This document shows, piece after piece, positions 31,481-43,219 of a DNA stretch of 64,000 nt. Position 1 is the stretch's first letter. Each line of letters opens with the position of its first letter. The stretch comes from Hanleya hanleyi (taxonomy: Eukaryota; Mollusca; Polyplacophora; Lepidopleurida; Hanleyidae). The translations under genes were made by a program, and so were the position numbers. Below the pieces are notes generated by a model. That model saw only the letters and a program-made list of their open reading frames with translations, made no database searches and was not told where the DNA came from. The stretch spans positions 1 to 64,000 of the forward strand of contig JAVTVY010051596.1 in NCBI GenBank assembly GCA_036873755.1. Reading direction: 5' to 3'.

Positions 31481-32505
31481 TCATTTTGTAGTGAAACAAT
31501 TAGCTTTTCCAAAATGTAGCATTGGCTAGTTTGGGAATTCAGTAACTCTTGACCTCAAAATCAATAGGGGGCTAGGCATATCAGAAGTACAGAATGCAAG
31601 TTCTAGAACTGACGAGATATCTCAAAATGAATTGCCAGGACATTATTCATGAAGTTTGGTCACATTCCCAGGGGTTGAAATAGGAAACTTTTCTTCAGAG
31701 AAAAATCAAAGATCAAATTTAACATCACCTGCTCTTTTTATAATAGGACAGCTACTGTTTTTAACCTGTGCAAATTCAGACAAAAATAATCTATTTATCA
31801 CCTTTTATTTTTTACATACTGCAACAGATGCTACATCATGTAATGTTGACTTCTTGCCCTTTAATTTTCTCAGCTTGCAAAACTTTGAGCCAGTCGAAAA
31901 GTCACTAGTTTTATGCTTTATTGAGATATATTTGCTGTCAAAGCAGTCTTGATATCAAGAAACGGAACCACAATCAGGTATCATTGAAGGGCCATAACTC
32001 GGGTAGTCTCGCCTGGCTTAGACGGGAAGATATCGACCAGCACATGTCCGGTCAACATGGTTATTCTACTCCACTTTGTTTACCATGTTACTGGAGATAA
32101 ATGCAGTGGACTTGCAAACAACGGACAGAAATAAATACTTTTACTGTGCAAGATATGGCCACAAATGGCTAGCAAATTATGACATCTGGGAAAGTTAATA
32201 GTACCCACTGTCAGTTAGAGACTGCTAAATTAATTCTCTCACGGTAGCACATAGGGCCCCCAAGTCATCTCTCGAGTACACACTTAAAACATATCAAACC
32301 CTACTTCGTAGGTCCTGTGATATTAGTCACACGGCCATGTTGTTCAACCCCCTTACAACTATTATTATGGATAGCCTAAAGGTAACCTGCCAATGTAACT
32401 GCCCAGTAGGCATACTACACGTCATTTACCTTCACAGGAAAATAATAATTTGAGAATATATTAGTTGTATCAACCAGGACTGAAATTCTGAACATTTTCT
32501 TGCAG

Positions 32506-32547
32506 ATTCAGTGCATTCTCTGGTTTAACACAGTTGTGAGCTTCATG
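32506..32547 (+). CDS. Candidate exon, segment 3 (IQCILWF type)
   Basis: Acceptor TTTTCTTGCAG, 14 codons (IQCILWFNTVVSFM), donor GTGAGT at 32548; phase 0 at both ends. It is the intact version of 23573 and 30167. Very small, so it is supported mainly by splice sites and by conservation between segments. Confidence 0.4.
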
Positions 32548-33447
32548 GTGAGTATTCTGCCGGTGTGTAGAACTTTTACATGGAATACAAACCAATTGAA
32601 ATCTATCATTTTCCAAACATTTTCTATTTATCTTGCTATGCTCCCTTGTATTTTTCTGTGCAGGTTTGTTAAGAATATTTATGGAAACGAAAAGAAGAAA
32701 CAAGGAAATCTATTCCTCAAAATCCATAAACAATCTTAATTCCAGAGCCTTACATTGGTCAGGGGAGAATAGCAAGAATATATTTTCATGATGTATATGT
32801 TCATTGAGCAATGTGTAATCAAACATCTAAATATAGTTTAAATCTTTATTAGTATTAGACCAGCAGTTCGCAATAAACTAACTATTTGAGACTGATGACA
32901 TCTTTAACTATACCAACCTAGGATCATGTAATCTTTCAGTTCCAACTTATGAGGTTGATGACCAGAGATAAAGGGGTGACCAGGCTGTATGCATCTTCAC
33001 ATGTCCAGGTAAATCCTAATTCCCAGAGAGTTTACCTGGACATTATCGAATGAGTTCTTGGCTCATTACCTCTATTTATACAATCATACATTTTATCCCC
33101 CACAGTTGTTTTGAATTGGCATTTCGGTATCCCAAGCCTGTGGTTTTTGCTTTGATTGACAATGTCAATTTCAGACTGACATCAAAGCAGTTTGGCAAAC
33201 AATGAAATTCAAAACTGTCAAACATGGCAGCAGATTGGCATAATGAGCTAGCTGAGCATGTTCATTGATCGGGTTGATTTAGAGGAAACCTTTCAATTTA
33301 TATCCAGAACTAACCAAGCCAGTGTATTGATCCTAGCTTATGAGGATGGGCTGTATGGTGCTTGATATTCACTGATCTTCTCACTCATGATTCTGTATCA
33401 AAAAAGGAAATAAATCTGAATACTAATTGTTACTTATCTCTCCACAG

Positions 33448-33531
33448 GTTTCAGACTCAAAGTCACTGTTCAACGACCTCAACAAGTTCCCTTCATATTT
33501 GAGTCTGTATCTACAACAATGCAGTGTCGCT
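33448..33531 (+). CDS. Candidate exon, segment 3 (LFNDLNKFPSYL type)
   Basis: Acceptor CTCTCCACAG and donor GTAAGT at 33532 frame 28 codons in phase 0: VSDSKSLFNDL followed by NKFPSYLSLYLQQCSVA. The alternation of Leu and polar residues suggests an alpha-helical repeat protein of the HEAT/ARM kind, but I cannot name it. Counterparts in segments 1 and 2 are broken, leaving this as the only plausible coding copy. Confidence 0.5.
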
Positions 33532-33559
33532 GTAAGTAACAAGCCCCTGGATTCATTTC

Positions 33560-33800
33560 GCTGCACTGCAGTGGTCTAGTGGATAGAGCATCCTCCTCAC
33601 AGGTGGGAGGTTCTATGATCAGTCTGTGGTCAAGTCATACCTAAGACTTGAAAATTGAAACTTGTTGCTTCCTTCATTGATGCTCAGCATTAAGGGAATA
33701 GATCAAGGATTGGTCTATCCAGTCATGGTGTCAGGATAATGTGACTGGGTGAAGTATTAAGTCTGCCTATGGCAGGGTGTTTCAGTGAGACAGCACTGCA
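33560..33800 (+). mobile_element. tRNA-Val-like SINE, segment 3
   Basis: Head TGGTCTAGTGGATAGAGC, loop CTCACAG, same body as segment 2 including GTCAGGATAATGTGACTGGG and TTTCAGTGAGACAGCACTG. Inherited through the segment duplication and not an independent insertion. Confidence 0.75.
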
Positions 33801-35139
33801 ACAAGTGCCAGCACAACAAACATATTTTCATTTTGTAGTGAAACAATAGCTTTTCCAAAATGTAGCATTGGCTAGTTTGGGAATTCAGCAACTCTTGATC
33901 TGTTGACCACAAAACCAACAGGGGGCTAGGTATATCATCAGGACAGAATGCAAATTCAAGAACTGAGGATATATCTCAAAATGAATTGCCATGACAGTAT
34001 TCATGAAGTTTGGTCACATTCCCAGGGGTTGAAATAGGAAAATTTTCTTCAGAGAAAACTCACAGGTCAAATTTAACATCACCTGCTCTTTTTATAATAG
34101 GACAGCTATTGTTTTTAACCTGTACAAATTCTGACAGAAATTGTCAATTTAGCACCTTTTATTTCTTATGTAGGGTGCAACAGATGCTACATGTACTGTC
34201 GACTTCTTGCCCTTTAATTTTCTCAGCTTGCGAAACTTTGAACCAGTCGAAAAGTCACCAGTTTTATGCTTTATTGAGATATATTTGCTGTCAAAGCAGT
34301 CTTGCTATCAAGAAACTGAACCACAATCAAGAGCCATAACTCGGGTAGTCCCGCCTGGCTTAGACAGGAAGACATCGACCAGCACATGTCCGGTCATCAT
34401 GGTTATCTATCCACTTGTTTGCCATGTTACTGGCGATAAATGTTGTGAACTTGCAAACAACGGACAGAAATAAATACTTTTACTGTGCAAGATATGGCCA
34501 CAAATGGCTAGAAAATTATGGCCTGCAAGTTTTTCTTTCTATTTATTCAGCACGCCATTTTTCGCCTGCTGTGTGAAAATTTTGGCCTGCTTTTAGCTGG
34601 CCGTCATTTTGTACTCTGCATTTCACAACTCTGAATTGGAATATAATGCTGAAACAAGATTCTCAATTGTTTCCTGAACTTCAGACTGAGTGATTTGACC
34701 AATGACCTTGGCTTTTGACCTCTACTTTGGTACTCAACACAATATCTCTCCCTAATTAAAAACTCAATTCATCATTAAGTCATCACTCATGAAAAAAAAA
34801 ATGCAATATTTTCTATAATATTCTGATTTTTAGGCCACATAGACCTAGAGATTAATTTTATTACATGAAACTAGTAGTCTCTCCCAAATGTATTAAAAAC
34901 GTGACCTTGAGCTATTTTCAAAGATTTTCTGATTTTTATGGACCACTTGACCATGACTTCAATTTTTGTATGTGACACATCTCCCCCTAATGTATCAACT
35001 AGTAAAAAATTGCAAGTCACATGAAAAACTGTCTCAGAAATAGTCTAAACAGAAAGAGACAGACCTACAGACACATGTAAATCACCATCAATTAATATGT
35101 CTGTATTTTTAGCGGCATTGGGGCTGATCTGTTGTATGT

Positions 35140-36340
35140 AGGCACGTCCTAACAGATCCCAGACCATGCAAATCTACTGTTTGGTTTCAGATTTCTGTTT
35201 GACCTGTCACAGATCCCAGACAAGGCAGATCATATCTACTGTTTCATCTTTTTGCTTTCAGATTACTCCATGACCTGTCACAGTGCCCAGACAATGCAGA
35301 TCATTTCTACTGTTCAATCTCTTTGGTTTCAGATTACTTCATGACCTGTCACAGATCCCAAACAATGCAGATAATATCTACTGTTTCATCTCTTTGCTTT
35401 CAGATTTCTCCATGACCTGTAACAGTGCCCAGACAATGCAGATCCTATCTACTGTTTCATCTCTTTGATTTCAGAATTCTTCATGACCTGTCACAGTGCC
35501 CATACAATGCAGATCCTATCTCCTGTTTCTCTGTTTGGTTTCAGATTTCTCTAGGAACAGTCTCAGATCCCAGACAATGCAGATCCTATGTAGGCCTATT
35601 GTTTCATGTCTTTGGTTTCAGATTTCTCCATGACCTGTCACAGTGCCCAGACAATGCAGATCATTTCTACTGTATCATCTCTTTGCGGTTTCAGATTACC
35701 CCATGAACTCGCACAGTGCTCAGACAATGCACATCCTATCTCCTGTTTCTCTGTTTGGTTTCAGATTTCTCTAGTCCGGTCTCAGATCCCAGACAATGCA
35801 GATCATATCTACTGTTTCATTTGTTTGGTTTCAGATTACTCCGTGACCGGTCACAGTGCCCAGACAATGCAGATCATTTCTACTCTTTCATCACTTTGGT
35901 TTCAGATTTCTCTAAGACCGGTCTCAGATCCCAGACAATGCTGATCACTTTTACTGTATCATCTCTTCGGTTTCAGATTACTCTATGACCTCTCACAGTG
36001 CCCAGACAATGCAGATCATTTCTACTCTTTCATCACTTTCGTTTCAGATTGCACCGTGACCTGTCACAGTGCCCAGACAAGGCAGATCCTATCTTCTGTT
36101 TCATCTGTTTGGTTTCAGATTTCTCTATGACCTGTCACAGTGCTCAGACAAGGCAGATCACATCCACTGTTTCATCTCATTGGTTTCAGATTTCTCCACG
36201 ACCTGTCAGTGCCCAAGAAATGCAGATCATATAAACTGTTCATCTCTTTGGTTTAAGATTTCTCTAGGACCGGTCACTGATCCTAGACTATTCTGATAAT
36301 ATATATCTACTGTTTCTTCAGATTTCTCTATGACCTGTCA
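35140..36340 (+). repeat. ~70-bp tandem array 2
   Basis: About 16-17 units of the same type as 24955-25890 (GACCTGTCACAGTGCCCAGA, CAATGCAGATC, TTTCATCTCTTTGGTTTCAG, ATTTCTC). Units alternate between subtypes: one with GACCTGTCACAGTGCC and one with GxxCxGTCTCAGATCCC, sometimes as two-unit blocks, suggesting higher-order amplification. Several units stay open in one frame over 60-110 codons. Confidence 0.85.
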
Positions 36341-36920
36341 CTAATCAATGCAGATAAACCATCATTTCGTTCCAATGTTGATATCACATGATAGAGTTGT
36401 AATGATCATGTATAATCAAGCATTCTAGTACATGTATATTGATCATGACCAAACATCAGGTGTATCACTACATTAGTCTTGGAGGCATAAATTTGTGAGT
36501 CTACAATTTACTTCATGCCTTCCTCATTTGAGATTGTAATTAATTCTGGTCAAATGTGTGGGCATGTTTTGAAGCCCTTTGGGCTCTTTGTTAAATTTGA
36601 TTTGGTATGTGAATTATTAGAGAACTCCTACCTTGGTCAAGGGAGATAACTTTGCTGGAGGTGTTGTTGCCCATGGTTCAGTACGACACACAAACTGACC
36701 AGAAACAATTTTTATTTTATTTTCGGCCATATCTATCCCCTATGCATTTTCCTATATTTAGTAGGTGATACAATTTATTAGAGTGATATATATATATATA
36801 AATAGAGGCAGACTTTGGTGGTGATTGATAGTTAGTAAATTGATTAGATTAATGGTTGCTCATAAAGACAAATGAGGACAATTACTTCCAAACAGTTTCA
36901 AAATTTTATTCCATTTGCAG

Positions 36921-37028
36921 GAAGTATTGCGTCAGTTAACCCGTCAGTCAATGATGCCTTGTAGTGTGGAGATCTTGATGCTGGTAGCTGAAAATTGGCA
37001 GCTTCAAAATGCTATTTGGAAATTCCAG
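36921..37028 (+). CDS. Penultimate exon of an unidentified gene
   Basis: Acceptor TCCATTTGCAG and donor GTAAAT at 37029 enclose exactly 36 codons in phase 0: EVLRQLTRQSMM, then PCSVEILMLVAENWQLQNA, then IWKFQ. This reads as amphipathic helices. The tail ENWQLQNAIW has some resemblance to the third helix of UBA-like folds, but that is too weak to assign. It follows array 2 by ~580 bp and likely belongs to the same plus-strand gene as the exons in segment 3. Confidence 0.55.
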
Positions 37029-37650
37029 GTAAATAATCTGTACTTTCATAAAGTTTAAGTAATCTCAAGACATGCTGAGGTGAAACATGGTATCTTGTAT
37101 TATTTAGTTGGTTTTAATAGGTAAAGTAGATTCCATTTGAAGAAGTATGTGTACTATCTTCCAATGTAGACAAGGCAACATTAAGTTTAATTCTTTCTCT
37201 CCTATGCCATTCTCATGGCATCAGGTTGTGTACCTCCTAATGTCAGATATACTCTCTGATCGCACTGGGAATATTGTGGCGTGCCGCTTTTGTGCACATG
37301 TCTCTTGGCCAATCAGCATTGTCAACTTGTAAACGGAGCAGAGTGAACTCAGCATGACACTGTTAATCAAGCCATTGTACCATGTGTTCTTGTGTGATAA
37401 TTTAGCATAAAACTTGTTAATTCTTTCACAAGATGCATTTCTCATCTCTCTAATATACAGATATATGCTCCCTGTGGTGATCAAAATCAATACAATCCGA
37501 ATGCGTGCCTCATTTTTTCTGTACGGTGCAGTCAGAGGGTGTTACAGCACCTTGCAAGAGATGAGGTTGCATGGATTTCCTTCTCTAAATGCATGTAAAT
37601 ATGTGAGGAATTAATTGCATGTTGATAGGATATATATTTTTTCTTCGCAG

Positions 37651-37710
37651 AAAGTTGTCCTCCTGGTGGTGAATAATCCAAGCACAACACCAATGCCATT
37701 AACAAAGTGA
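37651..37710 (+). CDS. Candidate terminal exon of the same gene
   Basis: Acceptor TATTTTTTCTTCGCAG is followed by 19 codons (KVVLLVVNNPSTTPMPLTK) and TGA at 37708-37710. Phase 0 matches the donor at 37029, so the two exons join in frame. An optional intervening exon (about 37461-37568, after ATATACAG) cannot be excluded. No clear AATAAA lies in the first few hundred bases downstream; the nearest obvious one is near 40825. Confidence 0.45.
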   Translation, partial: KVVLLVVNNPSTTPMPLTK

Positions 37711-39400
37711 ATGATCCGCCAACTATTTGAGAATTGTGATTCTCAGCCGGAGACTGTCCCGAGAATTTCAAAATGTTCTGTCAAATCGACAGAACTTGAG
37801 AACTGTGCTTCACCAGACTCCTGTCTTTGTGGTGTAAATTTCTTCTCTACAGCAAAATAAGCAACTCCTAGTCTGCATTGTATTGTAACACCACAGATCA
37901 GCGAGCAACCTGTCAAATGAAAGGATGACATTAGATTTTAATATATATTGCATTTGATATGGTGATAATGAGTCAAATGTAACAGTGACATACTTTAGTG
38001 TAACTGATCTCCGTATGCTCAAGGAAGACCAAATTAGAATTATAGTGTTCTGACAATAGGTGTATATTCAGAAAACTGTACATTATGTCTGTTAGATCTG
38101 TGACTCGTTGCTTAAAGATGAAATGCAAAGGTGTTCATATTCTGTTTTTATGTTCTTCTTTGGGTTAATTGTGGAACTATCAGCCTATTTACTTGTCTCC
38201 TTTAGTAGAAGCTTTAGAAAAATGCTTCAAAATTGGTATCTCAATCCTGGTCGATTTCAAAAATGAAATCTGCATCGCTTATCTGGCCTTGTTTGACACT
38301 GGTTTGTGACTTCCCATCATCAGATCACCTGGTCAGATGTCCATGCTTGTAACATTCAGTCCTCTGACCTTGGGGAACTAACTTTTTAGAAGCTTCTGTC
38401 AGACAAAATACCTCAAATTGAACCAAGCGAAGTATATATCCTGTTATTTCTATCATTATCCATCTTTTCTAAAGTATTAAAAGAAGAATCTAAAAACCTT
38501 CGCATTTCAACTTTAAACGATGCAGCAATGATTGGGATTAGCTTCAAGTTAACAAAAGAACTAAATATAGAGTATTCATTCAAGGACCCAGTACTTATAT
38601 CAGGTCCTACAACAATGGCAATATGAGTGGAACTGCTGCTATAATTGGCCGTAACATCAGGTTATGTTTTATCCACCAGACTCATTTTCTAATCAAATGA
38701 GTTCCAATTATAAACCTCTATTACAAACAACTGTAAAGTAAAATACAGTAATACAAAGCCAAACACTGGTCAGAAATAAAAAAAACCCCTGGTTATAAGG
38801 CGCACATGACCTATATTGAACTCTGGTCTGAAAGCACCCGAAGAATTCACTTTATTCAACAAACTACGATCACATTTTCTTTTATCTATATAAATTTTCT
38901 GTAAAACCACTCTCCACACATGCCTGACAAAGACGGTTATTTTACCCTTAAAAGTGTTAACTTTACTACTATTTCAACTGCATTGCCTATTGTGACTGCT
39001 AAGACTTGCTTGGTCAATCGTCTCTCACTTGAACATAACTATAAATGTTTTTATGAACATGTATCAGTAGCAGCTGCACACACCATTCAAATTCAAAATT
39101 GTTTGTAAGTCCTGATAACATAATATGTCAAAATTTGATCAACTGAGAATATGGCTTTTCTGTCATTCGAAGTGACATCTTTATTAGGTTATGTACCTTG
39201 GATATTTTTTGTAACAGTTGATATGCAAGTTCAGTGTTTAAATTCACCACGACATTTGTTTCACACCCTGCAGCCAACTGTAATTCAGCCAATATATGCA
39301 TATTGTCTTGAGACGGGTGAGCCGATGTTCATTGTTGGAAATTCTGATTTCTTTCAAATTCACACCAGGTCATCACCTTCACAACCAGCCCTTTGTTAGT
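37711..39400. other. No recognisable feature (possible 3' UTR at start)
   Basis: Downstream of the candidate terminal exon. Only short open frames (for example 38920-39108), none with a domain. Inverted words CAAATCGACAGAACTTGAG/TTCTCAGCCGG near 37730-37800 form no clear structure. Confidence 0.4.
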
Positions 39401-39417
39401 TTTCTCCAAAGCAGAGG

Positions 39418-39690
39418 TAATACTGGGTCACACAGACACACCCCAGGTCATGGTAAGAATATGTCTCAGCTCCACAGACAGCTTGTCATAAGAAGCGACT
39501 AACTGGGGCACCCGTGGGGTTCCTGGGTATGAAAAGGAATAGGATGATCCCACCCGTGGGGTTCCCTGGTGTAAAAAGAAATAGGACCCTATCCATGGGT
39601 TTCCTAGGTGTGAAAAGGAATAGGACCCAATGTCGTGATATGACCGAAATATTGTTGAAAGTGACGTTAAATCATATTCACTCACATGCA
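39418..39690 (+). mobile_element. SINE 3' region with internal CCGTGGGGTTCC triplication
   Basis: Starts in a GTCATAAGAAGCGACTAACTGG block, then three ~45-bp copies of CCxTGGGxTTCCxxGGTxTGAAAAGGAATAGGA (39512, 39550, 39590), and ends GATATGACCGAAATATTG, AAAGTGACGTTAAATCATAT, TCACTCAC. Both the GAAGCGACTAAC block and the tail resemble abundant molluscan SINEs. The tRNA head is not visible. Confidence 0.7.
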
Positions 39691-39699
39691 GCAGATGCT

Positions 39700-41141
39700 G
39701 ATATCATACTGCCTACATCTATATGTGCATCACTCAGCACCGCAGCCAATCAGAAGCATGTGTGACAACTCGCAAGGCTGCTCCACATATGGTGGCCTAG
39801 ATGAATGTTAGCTTGTCTAATGGTTATGATTGACAGCAAGGTATGCCTGAAAATTACATGTGCCTACTCCATCAATAGATGGTATTAAAACTAAATGCAG
39901 CTATTTTTCACGAATGTACTACTTTATGGTCAGGTATTGAGAACCATAGCATTCAATGCCTTGCAATTAGTCTGAGTATATAGCTTACAACAAAATGCTG
40001 TAGTATTTTACGTCAACCAAACCAGTTCTTTCATAGATAATATTTTATTAGTCAAATCGACGATGGTGGTGGGCGAACATGAATTGACAAACATTTACAC
40101 TGGTGAAAAATCTACACATAGTGAGCAGTGGTGAGTGCAATGGGTTTGATACAGATAGGTTTTGACTGCTTTCATTTTTACTGGAAGCAATTTGGTGGTG
40201 TGACATCAACAATGGAAATGATGTACCTTACCATCATTATGTCACAATACGATGTTACATTGAAAATGCATCAAACATGGCGATGCAACAATAACACTAG
40301 AGTAGAAAAAGTCCTATGGTGCATTTGGAATTTCTATGTTGTTCCATTTTGGTACTGTTCTGTTACCAAAATATTCCATTTTTGGTGTATCATTTGGTAC
40401 AAACAACCTCACAGCAAAAAAATGTTCTATGTATTGGTGTATCAATCACTTTGAATGAGTTTCTTTCAATTTCAATCATGAAACAATGTTCAGTTTTTAT
40501 TCGAGTGAGAACAGTCTAAGCACAAAGACGTTCTTTGTACAATTGGTATGTTTCGGACCATTTTGCTATGCAAGATAGTAATTTTATTTGTAAGCATGTG
40601 CCATTATCTTTGATATTCAGTTAGATCTTGAAATTATATCACTTGTTAAGCTTACAATACCTTATATTGATAGCAGTAACCAGCTTTTCAGAATAATTGC
40701 AGTATATCTGACACTCATTCTTCGACTCTTCAGATGACTATATATTTCTCACACAGGAGACCAACATTGTATTGTTTGGGAAATGCCTTTTATATAACGT
40801 ATTGTTATGCCCTGAATTTCCAAAATAAAGTTATTGAGATGGACACCACAATTATTTTAAGTTTTTTAACTGTATTTGTGGAAATATAGTGAATTCAGAA
40901 GCCATTCAAAATTATGCATGGATTAATTGTGTTGAATAATGGGCCCATGAGCGCCACCGCTGGACTGCAATCCTCTCTATTGAAAATAGTATTGTGACTT
41001 GTGTGTGTGTGGTGTTGGGGGAGGTGCAGTTTCTGGACTACAGGCTACTTGTGTTTTTTGTGGGCTCTCTAAAGGATACTTTCCTGACGAGATTGGATGG
41101 AATTTTATTGCAGTACAGTAAAGTATTTAGCCCCCTATTAT
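39700..41141. other. No recognisable feature
   Basis: Short open frames only. TTTTGGTACTGTTCTG/TTTGGTACAAAC words near 40345-40410 may be a distant relic of the 18309 repeat family. An AATAAAG at 40825 could be a polyadenylation signal but has no attached gene. Confidence 0.4.
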
Positions 41142-41147
41142 CATGTG

Positions 41148-41954
41148 TATGGTTGGCCATCCCTGCCAGAATTCGTCATTTAGAGGCTGCCTCTAAATAA
41201 TATAATATATACCATGGTATAAAATGCCAAGCCTGCCATAATTCGTATTTAGAGGCTGCCTCTAATTATTTTGTACCATGGTATAAAATGCCGAGCCTGC
41301 CATAATCCCTATTTAGAGGATGCCTGTAAATCGCCAAGCCTGCCACAATTCGTATTTAGAGGCTGCCTCTAATTATTTTGTACCATGGTATAAAATCGCC
41401 AAGCCTGCCATAATTCCTATTAGGATGCCTCTAATTCATTTTAGCCGTAAGTCGTAAATTTTCGCCTTCTTATTACTTCCACCAATGATATGCGCTTTCA
41501 CAAATTTGGTGCCATATCTCTACGCTTGTTACAAGTTTACTCATTGGTCAAATTTAATATTCTTGATATGACATCGAGTTGTTTATGACTTGCGGCTAAA
41601 ATGAATTAGAGGCATCCTCTAAATAGGAATTATGGCAGGCTTGGCGATTTTATACCATGGTACAAAATAATTAGAGGCAGCCTCTAAATACGAATTATGG
41701 CAGGCTCGGCATTTTATACCATGGTATATATTATTTACAGGAAGCCTCTAAATACGAATTGTGGCAGGCTTGGCGATTTAGAGGCATCCTCTAAATAGGA
41801 ATTATGGCAGGCTCTGCATTTTATACCATGGTACAAAATAATTAGAGGCAGCCTCTAAATACGAATTATGGCAGGCTTGGCATTTTATACCATGGTATAT
41901 ATTATTTAGAGGCAGCCTCTAAATGACGAATTCTGGCAGGGATGGCCAACCATA
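41148..41954. mobile_element. Giant nested palindrome (foldback transposon), 807 bp
   Basis: The ends TATGGTTGGCCATCCCTGCC and its complement are flanked by direct CATGTG repeats (41142-41147, 41955-41960), a 6-bp target duplication. The arms (~300 and ~370 bp) are mosaics of two smaller palindromes, TTTAGAGGCTGCCTCTAAA and ATACCATGGTAT, joined by CCTGCCATAATTCG spacers. The ~140-bp centre (41450-41590) is unique. The right arm has an extra unit. No open frame, so it is non-autonomous. Superfamily unknown; 6-bp duplications are known for Dada and Polinton elements, among others. Confidence 0.88.
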
Positions 41955-42130
41955 CATGTGTGTGTCTGTGAAGAAGGGGGGGGGGGGGATCTGGGATCTG
42001 CTGTGTGTCGGTGTTACGTAATTTTGAATAGTTTAAAAATAGGCTGTTCCATCACATATGTCTGGACTTGTTCGCCCATACGCCTACACTACAGTTCGTC
42101 TGTACGGCCGATTTCTTTCTTACGGAGAAG

Positions 42131-42398
42131 ATGACCGAATCTAAAAAAAAGTGTCAGTGGACCCTCCGTGAAAAAAGGAAAGTTTAGACTCCAGAAATTA
42201 CCTTTATGTTGAAGATGATGATCTGGAAGACACTGTTGTCGGTTTAAAACAACCACAATCTTCTATGATGATGCCCAGGCCTCTACGGACGTCCACTTCC
42301 AGCCGGAAGCATTTGTTTTCGGACAACAGCGACAACAGCCTCGCAATGTTGTTGTTGTTACCGGAAACAACTGAAAACACGCTTTGCATTATGGGATA
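42131..42398 (+). CDS. Possible coding remnant with acidic patch
   Basis: An ATG at 42131 opens a short basic frame (MTESKKKCQWTLREKRKV, then stop). A second frame from ~42193 reads YLYVEDDDLEDTVVGLK, later Ser-rich, to TAA at 42396-42398. The DNA here is less AT-rich than its surroundings. It could be a first exon with a frameshift or a transposon ORF1 remnant; no domain is recognised. Confidence 0.2.
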
Positions 42399-42425
42399 AG
42401 AAATACAAAACTGCGGCTTTCAAAA

Positions 42426-42610
42426 AGAAACATATATTGGTCCAAATGTTTGCCGCACCATGATGTACCATTTTATATCGGTACATCGTTGGCACCTATA
42501 CATCTATCTTTACATTGGCGGTGAACAATATGTTTACCAATTGGTACTGGACCATGTTGGTACCAATGTCGGTCCATCACGGTTACAGCTTGGGGAAAAC
42601 GCGTGTGTAG
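42426..42610. repeat. Relative of the 18309 repeat family
   Basis: Shares GATGTACCATTTTATATxGGTACATCxTTGGC and ACCAATGTCGGTCC words with 18400-18500, and ends TTGGGGAAAACGCGTGTGTA, the reverse complement of 18294-18312. A related but rearranged family member. Confidence 0.5.
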
Positions 42611-43219
42611 CTAAATGAATATAGCCTGCATTTTGAGACTGAAACAAACCATTCAATAATTTATGCTGTCCCAAAGTTGAAGAAATAAAGTGTGGCGTAC
42701 TACAAGACAACTTGCACTGACGGTAGTTAATGTCATAATGAGGATAATATTATAAAATATAATAATTTTAATAGTTTTATAATAATAAAACGCCGTCTAT
42801 TTTTTGCAGGGTTGTTGTAGCAAAGCCGACATGATGAATGCATGAAATTAATCATGTCGGATTCGTCCAAATTTTTATAAAGTTTATCTCTGTGTCAGTA
42901 TAACAAATATAACCTCATTGTTTCCCTGAGCGGTTGTATGTAGTATTATCTATCATCATAATGCAGTATGACATAATTTTATCTCAAACCGGTGAATGCG
43001 AATAAATACGTCATGCAGAATGTAATATCTGAGCTCCTCAGTTACGTCGTACTGCAGAACTGTGTCGCGTTCCCTGTCACCTTTTCATATGTATAATACC
43101 ATACCGCGAATCACATTATCAACGAATAGCTCTTCATACTATTAACATGTTTTCAATCGGTCTTAATATAATTCCACACTGCATCATTTAGTGCCCCTGG
43201 CTATGTTGAAATGGTGTAC

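Larger units (their letters stand above)
25941..32330 (+). repeat. Tandem segmental duplication, segment 2
   Basis: It carries the dispersed repeat, the GGCCCATCTAATGG block (27430), the block paralogous to 20640-21100 (28000-28540), decayed exon copies at 28577, 30167 and 31117, and the tRNA-Val-like SINE at 31240. Two items are absent from segment 1: the hAT-type MITE (26828-27318) and the strong hairpin (27693-27784). No ~70-bp array follows before segment 3 begins near 32331. Confidence 0.7.
32331..36350 (+). repeat. Tandem segmental duplication, segment 3 (partial)
   Basis: Begins near 32331 with AACCCCCTTACAACTATTATTATGGAT (compare 23323 and 29936), then carries exon copies at 32506 and 33448, the SINE at 33560 and the ~70-bp array. 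The exons here are the best preserved of the three segments. The 5' half of the unit is missing. Confidence 0.75.

Noticed and set aside
24252..33640. Three tRNA-Val(CAC)-like genes
   Set aside because: The T arms cannot pair and the copies lie in paralogous positions with SINE bodies attached, so they are SINE heads and not tRNA genes.
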